Below are positions 42,506-50,217 of a DNA stretch of 64,000 nt, piece by piece. The DNA lies in the NCBI RefSeq assembly GCF_900101595.1, contig NZ_FMYY01000001.1, positions 876,585-940,584 on the forward strand, in the 5' to 3' direction. This DNA comes from Paenibacillus sp. cl123 (GTDB lineage Bacteria > Bacillota > Bacilli > Paenibacillales > NBRC-103111). The stretch's first letter is position 1. The number at the start of each line of letters is the position of its first letter. The notes under the pieces were generated by a model, which was given only the letters and a program-made list of their open reading frames with translations, was not told the origin of the DNA and searched no databases. The translations under genes and the position numbers were made by a program.

Positions 42506-43255
42506 ATGGTTACTTTGAAATCGGCGGCGGAAATCGAAAAGATGAAAATAGCCGGGCAATTCGTGGCGGCATGCCATAAAAGAGTGGCCGAAATGATTCG
42601 TCCGGGTATAACGACGCAGGAGATTAACGATGAAGTTGAGCGGCTCATCGCGAAAGCCGGGGGGAGAGCGCCCACTTTGGGCTACAATGGCTACCGGTAT
42701 GCAACGTGTGCTTCCGTGAACGATGTGATCGCGCACGGGTTTCCGAGCAGCAAGCCGCTCAGGCAGGGAGACATCGTCACGATCGATATCGTGGCGGAGC
42801 TGAACGGCTGGGTCGGAGATTCCGCATGGAGCTATGCGATTGGCGATATATCGGAAGAGGCCGAGAAGCTGATGCGGGTCACGAAAGAGTGCATGTATAT
42901 CGGAATTGAACGGGCAACGGTCGGCAGCCGGATCGGCGATGTCGTTTATGCCATTCAACAGCATGCGGAGCAAAATGGGTTCGGCGTCGTACGCGACTTG
43001 CTTGCCCATGGCGTGGGGAGAAGCATGCATGAGGAGCCTAATTTTCCGCATGTCGGGTCGCCGGGGAAAGGGTTCCGTCTTAAGGAAGGCATGGTTTTTA
43101 CCATTGAGCCGATGTTGAACGCAGGAACTTACCGGATGACGGTCGATGACGACGGCTGGACTGCGAGAACCGCTGACGGGAAGCTATCCGCTCAGTATGA
43201 ACATACCATTGCCATTACGCAAGAAGGACCCGTTATTTTGACATCGCAGGAATAG
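42506..43255 (+). CDS. map: Type I methionine aminopeptidase
   Basis: 249 residues; the ATG at 42506 is set by GAGGGGGG upstream and by family length. The five metal ligands are in place: Asp94 (VTIDIVAEL), Asp105 (VGDSAW), His168 (AHGVGR), Glu201 (FTIEPM) and Glu232 (YEHTIA). They keep the spacing of the Escherichia coli enzyme exactly, shifted by three residues. It removes initiator methionine from new proteins. GDSAW and DVIAHGFP differ from the usual GDTxR and NEVVCHGIP, which, with its place behind a TetR gene rather than in the ribosomal-protein operon, suggests a secondary, inducible enzyme. Confidence 0.92.
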   Translation: MVTLKSAAEIEKMKIAGQFVAACHKRVAEMIRPGITTQEINDEVERLIAKAGGRAPTLGYNGYRYATCASVNDVIAHGFPSSKPLRQGDIVTIDIVAELNGWVGDSAWSYAIGDISEEAEKLMRVTKECMYIGIERATVGSRIGDVVYAIQQHAEQNGFGVVRDLLAHGVGRSMHEEPNFPHVGSPGKGFRLKEGMVFTIEPMLNAGTYRMTVDDDGWTARTADGKLSAQYEHTIAITQEGPVILTSQE

Positions 43256-43276
43256 GTCTGTGCATCCAATAAGCTT

Positions 43277-43314
43277 CCGGGATCAGCTGCGCGTGCAGCG
43301 GGTTCCGGTTTTTT
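43277..43314 (+). terminator. Terminator after methionine aminopeptidase
   Basis: Hairpin with CCGG/CCGG at the base and GCTGC-GCGT-GCAGC at the top, followed by six T at 43309-43314. Confidence 0.7.
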
Positions 43315-43327
43315 GCGTTTGAAAAAG

Positions 43328-43390
43328 TCAAAATACTGCACAGATGGGTCAGAATCTTCACCTGTGCTTCGATTCCAAGGCTTGTATAGT
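43328..43390 (+). promoter_or_regulatory. Activator-type promoter of importer 2: 21-bp direct repeat plus -10
   Basis: Half-sites TCAAAATACTGCACA (43328) and TCAGAATCTTCACCT (43349) start 21 bp apart. The -10 TATAGT starts at 43385, 36 bp after the second half-site. There is no recognisable -35, which fits a promoter needing an AraC-type activator, probably the response regulator at 48511. Confidence 0.7.
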
Positions 43391-43420
43391 AAATGTACAA
43401 GTTGAAGCATATAGAGGTGA

Positions 43421-44368
43421 ATGGAGATGGAGATGACTAAAACGGAGGCTGCACGGGCGCCTGTCGGCAGACGGCGGCATTTTTGGAACAACGAGCGTAA
43501 GGAAACCTTGGCAGGCTGGCTGTTTCTGGCTCCGGAGTTTATCGGAATTGTGTTTTTGTATGTGTTTCCGGTGTTTTTCTCCCTGTATTTAAGCTTAAGC
43601 GATTGGAATCTGGTCGGGGGGCTCTCTTCGATCAAGTTCGTCGGATTGGATAACTTTGTGAAGCTGTTCCAGGATGAGAAAGTGATGCTGGCGCTGAAAA
43701 ACAACTTCATCTATACGCTGCTTACGGTTCCGATCGGCATGATCCTGGCGCTTATTTTGGCGGTGATCATTCATTCGAAGGTTTACTTGCAGAGCTATTT
43801 CAAGGTAGCTTTCTTTATTCCGTATATTTCGTCCATCATCGCCTTGGGCGCGGTATGGAGTGCGCTGTATCATCCTTCGCAGGGGCCTATTAACCAATTT
43901 TTGATCAGCATCGGGATCACCGAGCCTCCGAACTGGCTGGCTGACACGAAGTTTTCGTTGATTTCGATCATTATTATTGCCGTATGGGCCGGAATCGGGT
44001 ACCAGATTGTTATCTATTTGGCCGGGTTAACGAACATTCCGGAGGAGCTGTACGAAGCGGCCGGCATCGACGGAGCGTCCCCGCTGCAGCAGTTCAAGAG
44101 CATCACGATGCCGCTGCTGGGGCCGACAACCTCCTTTCTGTTCATTACCTTGCTTATGTCTTCGTTTAAAGTATTCGATCTGGTGGCGTTCCTCACCAAC
44201 GGGGGACCGAACGATTCATCGACCGTTATCGTATACCGCATCTATGAAGAAGGCTTCCGCAACTTCAAGATGGGCTATGCTTCTGCGATCTCCTGGCTGT
44301 TGTTTGCGATCGTAGGTATTGTGACCTTCATCTCGTGGCAGCTCCAAAAACGAAAAATACATTATTAA
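43421..44368 (+). CDS. Carbohydrate ABC importer permease, MalF type (importer 2)
   Basis: 315 residues with six membrane helices after a basic N-terminal stretch. The coupling loop is YEAAGIDGASPLQQFKSI near residues 210-227. Three in-frame ATG codons (43421, 43427, 43433) are possible; AGAGGTGA at 43413-43420 fits the second best. CUT1-family permeases import di- and oligosaccharides. The gene order permease, permease, binding protein is the reverse of the usual one. Confidence 0.9.
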   Translation: MEMEMTKTEAARAPVGRRRHFWNNERKETLAGWLFLAPEFIGIVFLYVFPVFFSLYLSLSDWNLVGGLSSIKFVGLDNFVKLFQDEKVMLALKNNFIYTLLTVPIGMILALILAVIIHSKVYLQSYFKVAFFIPYISSIIALGAVWSALYHPSQGPINQFLISIGITEPPNWLADTKFSLISIIIIAVWAGIGYQIVIYLAGLTNIPEELYEAAGIDGASPLQQFKSITMPLLGPTTSFLFITLLMSSFKVFDLVAFLTNGGPNDSSTVIVYRIYEEGFRNFKMGYASAISWLLFAIVGIVTFISWQLQKRKIHY

Positions 44369-44391
44369 AGCTTCAAGTCAGGAGGGACAGT

Positions 44392-45228
44392 ATGCTTGCT
44401 CGTAAATTGGAAATGCCGAAGGTAGTCGTTACCGCGATTATGGGAGCTTTCTCCTTGTTTTTCTTGCTGCCGCTCGTATGGATGGCTTCCGCCGCCTCTA
44501 AGCTGGAGAAGGACGTCATGGATTTTCCGATCCGCTGGATTCCGGAGACGTGGAATTTTGCCGCCAACTTCAAGCAGGTTTGGATGGGCAATGTGCCGTT
44601 TTATTTATTTTACTTCAACTCGCTGAAGCTTGCGATTATTATGACGGCGTGTACGATCGTTTTCTCCTCGATGGCCGCATTCGCGTTCACCAAGCTGCGC
44701 TTTCGGGGACGTGATTTCGCCTTCGGGATGCTGCTTTCTTTCATGATCATTCCGGAGCAGGCGACGCTTGTTCCACGTTACCTGCTAATGAAATGGTTCG
44801 GTTTATACAACACGCACGGCGCGCTTATCATCATGGGCATGTTCTCGATCTACTTTACATTCCTGCTGCGGCAATTTATGATGGGAATCCATAACGATTT
44901 TATCGAAGCGGCCAAAATTGACGGCGCCGGTTATTTCACCACGTACTGGAAGGTTATGCTGCCGCTGTGCAAACCGATATTGGCTACGGTCGGTATCATA
45001 AAATTCATCTGGACATGGAATGATTATCAAAATCCGCTTATTTTCCTGATCAACAAAAAGCTTTATCCGATTACGCTCGGGATGCAGATGTTCAAGGACG
45101 ATTATGCCGACAATTACGCGGTCATTATGATGGCCTCCTTGTCTGCGATCATCCCGCTGCTTATTATTTTTATCGTGCTGCAGAAGCAGGTCATCAACGG
45201 CATTGCCCTCGGCGGCGTCAAAGGATAA
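44392..45228 (+). CDS. Carbohydrate ABC importer permease, MalG type (importer 2)
   Basis: 278 residues from the ATG at 44392, preceded by AGGAGGG; the frame extends to 44335, inside the previous gene. Six membrane helices, with the coupling loop IEAAKIDGAGYFTTYWKV near residues 174-191 and the conserved C-terminus INGIALGGVKG. It pairs with the product of 43421. Confidence 0.92.
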   Translation: MLARKLEMPKVVVTAIMGAFSLFFLLPLVWMASAASKLEKDVMDFPIRWIPETWNFAANFKQVWMGNVPFYLFYFNSLKLAIIMTACTIVFSSMAAFAFTKLRFRGRDFAFGMLLSFMIIPEQATLVPRYLLMKWFGLYNTHGALIIMGMFSIYFTFLLRQFMMGIHNDFIEAAKIDGAGYFTTYWKVMLPLCKPILATVGIIKFIWTWNDYQNPLIFLINKKLYPITLGMQMFKDDYADNYAVIMMASLSAIIPLLIIFIVLQKQVINGIALGGVKG

Positions 45229-45229
45229 G

Positions 45230-45292
45230 TCAAAATCTTGCACATTTAAAGCAAAATCGTACACATCGTTTTAAGCTGGCAATCGGTATAAT
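45230..45292 (+). promoter_or_regulatory. Activator-type promoter of binding protein 2: 21-bp direct repeat plus -10
   Basis: TCAAAATCTTGCACA (45230) and GCAAAATCGTACACA (45251) start 21 bp apart; TATAAT starts at 45287, again 36 bp after the second half-site. The layout copies that at 43328 to the base, so the same regulator should act on both. The binding protein can thus be expressed apart from the permeases. Confidence 0.75.
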
Positions 45293-45336
45293 GCATCATG
45301 TAAACATTCACAACTGATCCTAAGGGGGATTTCAAC

Positions 45337-46671
45337 ATGAAAAAGACAAGCGCTATTCTCATGAGCAGCGTATTGGTGCTCTTGGCCGGCTGCGGCGCAG
45401 GGAACGAGGCGGCAAGTCCTGCAGGAACCGGCGGCTCCGCGGCTCCGCAAAATGTAACGCTCAAATATTACAACTGGGACAACGATGTGATGGCATCGAC
45501 TACCAAGTCGCTGATCGACAAGTTTCAAGCCGAAAATCCGAATATTAAAGTGGAGTCGATCTCGCTGGTGCCGGGCAACTCGGTGGAGACGCTCAAAAAA
45601 TTGGACGTGACGATGTCTTCCGGCGAGCAGATCGACGTTGTGCTGTTCCCTAGCATCGACGAAACATTGGCCCGGGCGGCACAAGGCGTACTTGCTCCGA
45701 TGGATGAATGGTACACGAAAAATAATATAAACGCAGAAGAGGAATACTATGTAAATCCCAAGTATAAAGGGAAATACTATGCGACGATGTACCAACGCAG
45801 CAACTGGCTTGTGCTGTTGAACCAGAATGCCCTCGACGAAGCAGGCTTGAAAGTGCCTGAGCTCGGCTGGACATGGGATGATTTCCGCGAATATGCGAAA
45901 AAGCTGACCAAAGGAGAAGGCAACAACAAGCGTTACGGAGCCTACTTCCACAACTGGGGAGACTATGCCAACCCGATCCTCTTCAACGAACGGCAAAATC
46001 CGTTCCTGAAAGAGGATGGCACGACTCAATTCAGCGATCCGTCGATGATCTCGTTCTTTAACCTGCGCCGCGCGATGGAGAAGGAAGACAAGTCCGCCAA
46101 AACGCATGCCGACATCGTGGGAGCCAAGCTGGCTTACCGCACCGAATTTTTCAACGAAAAAGCGGCTATGCTGGTAACGGGCAGCTGGATGGTGGCGGAT
46201 TCGGCCGATACGACGAAATACCCGCATAACTTCAAGGTTGCATTCGCTCCGGTACCGCGTTCTTCCGCGGACGCCGAGCTCGGCTTGACCAGCATCGGCG
46301 GTCAATACGCTTCTATCGCCAACAGCTCCAAGCATAAGGAAGAAGCATATAAATTTATTCGCTTTATCACGACAGACACGGCGGCCAAGAAAGAGCTGTC
46401 CGGCTGGAAGAAGGCCGACGACAAGAAAACGATCGAGACGACGATTGCGGCCAACAAACAATTGTTTAACACGGACTCGTTGGACAAGGCGCTGTTCGAT
46501 AAGCGGATTCACGCTCCTGCGCCATCCGAGGTTGTCGCTCCTTACGCTCCGCAGCTGAAGAAAGTGCTGGAGGACGGGTTCGGCAAATTTATTCTGGACA
46601 ACATCTCGGCTGAAGAAGCGCAAAAAACGATGGTGGACCAGGCCAACAAAATTATTAAGGAAAACAAATAA
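45337..46671 (+). CDS. Extracellular sugar-binding lipoprotein (importer 2)
   Basis: 444 residues. Lipobox LLAGC with Cys19; mature part has the type I solute-binding fold: NVTLKYYNWDND, a hinge with GKYYATMYQRSNWLVLLNQN, and LVTGSWMVADS. AAGGGGG precedes the ATG. It has its own activator-type promoter immediately upstream and a terminator behind it, giving separate control of the most abundant importer part. Ligand unknown. Confidence 0.92.
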   Translation: MKKTSAILMSSVLVLLAGCGAGNEAASPAGTGGSAAPQNVTLKYYNWDNDVMASTTKSLIDKFQAENPNIKVESISLVPGNSVETLKKLDVTMSSGEQIDVVLFPSIDETLARAAQGVLAPMDEWYTKNNINAEEEYYVNPKYKGKYYATMYQRSNWLVLLNQNALDEAGLKVPELGWTWDDFREYAKKLTKGEGNNKRYGAYFHNWGDYANPILFNERQNPFLKEDGTTQFSDPSMISFFNLRRAMEKEDKSAKTHADIVGAKLAYRTEFFNEKAAMLVTGSWMVADSADTTKYPHNFKVAFAPVPRSSADAELGLTSIGGQYASIANSSKHKEEAYKFIRFITTDTAAKKELSGWKKADDKKTIETTIAANKQLFNTDSLDKALFDKRIHAPAPSEVVAPYAPQLKKVLEDGFGKFILDNISAEEAQKTMVDQANKIIKENK

Positions 46672-46694
46672 GAGCGCTTGACGCTTATAGGAGG

Positions 46695-46719
46695 AAGGAC
46701 GCAAACCGGCGTCCTTTTT
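46695..46719 (+). terminator. Terminator after binding protein 2
   Basis: AAGGACGC-AAACCG-GCGTCCTT, an 8-bp perfect stem running directly into a T-run. A TATAGT at 46743-46748 may be the -10 of the kinase gene downstream. Confidence 0.85.
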
Positions 46720-46788
46720 CCTGTCTCGCTGCGCGGACTTCGTATAGTATAGAAGGAGACTCGACATCACACGAACAGAGGGATCGAC

Positions 46789-48507
46789 ATGAACCATATT
46801 TTCCGGTTTACCTATTACCGCCGCATTCAGCTCTCCTTTTTCGTGCTGATCCTGCTCCCGATTATCGCGGTCTCCGTTATATTGCTCATGATGACAAGAA
46901 ATGCCGTCATGGATAAAATCCGCGTAGCGAACAAAGCGGTGCTCGAAGTGATGGCCAAGGATGTCACAAAAACGATCGATGATTTAACGTATGCCTCGAA
47001 CTTTTTCGTTCAGGATCAAAATGCGCTCAATCAGCTGCGCGGCTTTAGAAATACGAGGGCTATCGAAAGCTTTGAGGATTACAGGAAGCAGCAGGAGATT
47101 AAAGATTTTTTCGGTCTGGTGACGGCGAAAACGCTCAACACGGACATCAAGATGTTTCTCGTCAATCCGACCGGCTTTACGATTCCGTCAAGCGTGACGG
47201 AGCATGATAGTTTGGTTGCCTTTCAGCAGCATTGGCAGACGATTCACCCCTTGGTCGATCCGGACAGGCCGAGGGAGCTGCAATGGCTTGCTTTGGTCGA
47301 AGGCGAGAAGGACAGCGAGCCGTCAAACTACTACGCGGCTCGCGTCATACGCGATCCGGCCGATCAGGCGCTTCTGGGCGTTCTCTACATCGGGATACCT
47401 CGCACCTACTTCGATAAGCTGTTCAACCAGATGGATACCGGAAAGTTTGCCTTGTTTGATAGCGCAGGGGCCGTCATTGCCGGCGATTCGTCGCTTGGTT
47501 ACCAGAAGGACCGCAGGCATGCGGACGATGTCCGATCCGAATCGAAGCTGACCAAAAACGGCTGGACCATCATATATGAGACGCCCGAACGGGAAGTAAC
47601 CGGAGAAATATCGCGGATGTTTTATGCGGCGCTGCTTTTTGTGGTGCCATTCTTCGTTCTGTTTTTTGTCGTCTCGCTAGTGTTCGCCCGCAGGCTGCAT
47701 CGGCCTATTCAGAAGCTGCAGTCGATAGCCCAGCAGTTCGGGCAGGGGAACCGGATACTTCGCTTTCATGTCAAGGGGAAGGACGAAATAGCGGAGCTCG
47801 GACAAACGCTGAATCAGATGCTGGACCGAATCGACCAACTGATCGTGGATATCGAGCAGGAGCAGGAGCAGAAGAGAGTGATGGAGCTGCAGGCGCTGTT
47901 TGCGCAAATCCGGCCGCATTTTCTCATCAATACGCTTAACTCGATTAAGGTGAGTCTATACTTGAACAAGGACCGCTATCACGGCGGCCAAATCGATTCG
48001 CTGACGAGCCTGCTGCGCGCGTATCTGAAGATGGGAGAGCCGGCGACGCTGCGCAGCGAATGTACGCTGCTCGGGCATTACATCGACATTATGAATATGC
48101 GCAACGCCATGCGGCTGGAGCTTAAGGTCAGGCTGGAGCCGGAGCTGGAGACGTTCGAGGTGCCGAAGCTGCTTCTGCAGCCGTTAGTGGAAAATGCGAT
48201 TGTGCATGGCTTCGTGGAAAAAACGTCGGACAGCCGGATCGAAGTGAGCGCGGCCAAGCGAAACGGCGTGATCGAGATTCGCGTGGACGACAACGGATGC
48301 GGCATGCCGATGGAACAGCTTCAGGAAATGAATGAGCTGCTGAGCGTGAGGGAAGCGGACAGGCAGCCTTCCTATAAACGCGTGGGTCTTCTGAATGTAG
48401 TCCAGCGACTTACCTTAACATATGGACCGTCGGCAGCGATGTATATGGAAGCTAACGAAGAGGGCGGAGTAACGGTTGTGCTGCGCCTGGCAGAAAGCGA
48501 GGAATAG
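46789..48507 (+). CDS. YesM-type sensor histidine kinase (system 2)
   Basis: 572 residues. Membrane helix near 15-36, extracellular sensor region, second helix near 282-305, HAMP domain, then IRPHFLINTLNSIK with the phosphorylated His near 377, and the ATPase domain with PLVENAIVHG and VDDNGCGMP. AGAGGGA precedes the ATG. It is followed 3 bp later by its response regulator, with which it forms one transcript. Confidence 0.92.
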   Translation: MNHIFRFTYYRRIQLSFFVLILLPIIAVSVILLMMTRNAVMDKIRVANKAVLEVMAKDVTKTIDDLTYASNFFVQDQNALNQLRGFRNTRAIESFEDYRKQQEIKDFFGLVTAKTLNTDIKMFLVNPTGFTIPSSVTEHDSLVAFQQHWQTIHPLVDPDRPRELQWLALVEGEKDSEPSNYYAARVIRDPADQALLGVLYIGIPRTYFDKLFNQMDTGKFALFDSAGAVIAGDSSLGYQKDRRHADDVRSESKLTKNGWTIIYETPEREVTGEISRMFYAALLFVVPFFVLFFVVSLVFARRLHRPIQKLQSIAQQFGQGNRILRFHVKGKDEIAELGQTLNQMLDRIDQLIVDIEQEQEQKRVMELQALFAQIRPHFLINTLNSIKVSLYLNKDRYHGGQIDSLTSLLRAYLKMGEPATLRSECTLLGHYIDIMNMRNAMRLELKVRLEPELETFEVPKLLLQPLVENAIVHGFVEKTSDSRIEVSAAKRNGVIEIRVDDNGCGMPMEQLQEMNELLSVREADRQPSYKRVGLLNVVQRLTLTYGPSAAMYMEANEEGGVTVVLRLAESEE

Positions 48508-48510
48508 AAC

Positions 48511-50094
48511 ATGCACAAAGTGATGCTGATCGACGATGACGTGCCGATGCTCAACTATTTGCATCAGTTGGTCGAATGGGACCGGCTCGGCTTGCAGGTG
48601 GCAGGCGATACGTATTCCAGCGTGAAGGCGCTCAGGCTATTCCAGGAGCTTATGCCGGATATCGTGGTTACGGATATCGGCCTGCCGCAGATGAACGGGC
48701 TGGAGCTGGCCGCCGAGTTCATCCGGATCAAGCCGGGCGTACGTTTGATTTTTCTGACCTGCCATGAGGATTTTCAATATGCCAAGCAGGCGCTCAAGCT
48801 CGATGCCGACGACTATCTGATCAAGGACGAGCTGACCGCGGAGCAGCTGGAGCAGAGCTTGACCAAGTCGATCAAGCTCCTGCAGACGTCGTCCGTGAAT
48901 TTGGAGCAGTTGTCCTACCGGGAAGATTTAAACCGGAATATCGATTTGCATAAGCAAGCCTTGTTCAAGCAGCTGATCAAAGGCGACGATGGAGAGGCGC
49001 TGCTCGGTTATGCGGGCAGATTGGGCATCCATTGGGATCACCCATCCTTTCGAATAGGCATCGGCTATATGACCTGCTCCTCCTTTGTGTCCAGCTACTC
49101 GTACAAAGACATCTCGCTGATCCGGTTCGGAGTCTATAATATTGCAAGCGAGCTGGCTCAGGATTTCGAAGGCTTTACGTTGTTTAACGAACCGGATTTC
49201 CTGGTTATGGTGCTGAATTACCGGCATACGCTGAAGCTGAACGCGCAGCAGGCGATGCAGTCGTTTATGTCCGAGCTGCGGGAGAAAAGCAGGCAGTATC
49301 TGAAGGTCGAGCTAGGCTTCCTGTACGATCCGGACAAGCTGGAGTTATCCGGTGTAGGGACGGCATACCGGCAGCTCATCCGGGCCCAATACAGCGATTA
49401 TTACACCCAGCCTTCGACGGCCTTGTCGCGTCCTGCGCTGGTCCGCAGCTACTTGCCGCTTGCCGGCTTGCCGGGCAGCTTGACCCGCGAGCTGCACGAT
49501 GCGGTCAAGCAGGGAGATCCGGCGCTGGTGGAAGCGGGCTTGGCAAGCTTGCACGAGTTTGCGCAAGCTGCTCAAGCCGAGCCTGGAGAGCTGATTCAGA
49601 GCTGCGGGGACATCCTTCGATTCATCGAGCTGAGCGATAAGAAGCCGGGCGCTTCCGAGGATTTTTATGGGCTATTGCAATCCACGCTTCATCTGGACGA
49701 TACGCTGGGGCTGATGCGCTGGAAGCTGCTGCAAATATTGAAAAACCGGCCCGCCTCGGAGGAGGCTCACACGAAGGAGACGAAGCTGCAGCAGATTGAG
49801 CAATATATTTCGCAGCATTTAGCGGAAAATCTCACGTATCTGGACATGGCCAACTATTTGTTTTTGAACCCGAGTTATTTCTCCCGATACTTCAAACGGT
49901 TAACCGGGGAAAATTTTACCGATTACGTACACAGATACAAAATCAAAATCGCTTCCAAAATGCTGGAAAGCTCGAATGATTCCATTGAAATGGTGGCTTT
50001 GAAGCTTGGCTATTCGGACCGTACTTATTTCTCCAAAGTGTTTAAAAAATATATCGGGATGACGCCTGGCGAGTACAAGTCCAAGAATGGCTAA
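48511..50094 (+). CDS. YesN-type response regulator with AraC DNA-binding domain (system 2)
   Basis: 527 residues. The receiver has its phosphoacceptor Asp55 in VTDIGLPQMNG. The usual Lys-Pro is KDE here (YLIKDEL), a common variant. The AraC double helix-turn-helix is at about 425-525 (LAENLTYLDMANYLFLNPSY and VALKLGYSDRTYFSKVF). Its likely targets are the two phased 21-bp repeats at 43328 and 45230. Confidence 0.92.
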   Translation: MHKVMLIDDDVPMLNYLHQLVEWDRLGLQVAGDTYSSVKALRLFQELMPDIVVTDIGLPQMNGLELAAEFIRIKPGVRLIFLTCHEDFQYAKQALKLDADDYLIKDELTAEQLEQSLTKSIKLLQTSSVNLEQLSYREDLNRNIDLHKQALFKQLIKGDDGEALLGYAGRLGIHWDHPSFRIGIGYMTCSSFVSSYSYKDISLIRFGVYNIASELAQDFEGFTLFNEPDFLVMVLNYRHTLKLNAQQAMQSFMSELREKSRQYLKVELGFLYDPDKLELSGVGTAYRQLIRAQYSDYYTQPSTALSRPALVRSYLPLAGLPGSLTRELHDAVKQGDPALVEAGLASLHEFAQAAQAEPGELIQSCGDILRFIELSDKKPGASEDFYGLLQSTLHLDDTLGLMRWKLLQILKNRPASEEAHTKETKLQQIEQYISQHLAENLTYLDMANYLFLNPSYFSRYFKRLTGENFTDYVHRYKIKIASKMLESSNDSIEMVALKLGYSDRTYFSKVFKKYIGMTPGEYKSKNG

Positions 50095-50217
50095 AGCAGA
50101 TTCAATGCTAGGCGAGTATATCCTTTTGCTGTTTATTTGAGCTGCAGCACAACTTCTATTCTATTTCTTAGTCATATATACTAAATGACTGAAATAAAGA
50201 ATAGAGGAGCCGTCCTT

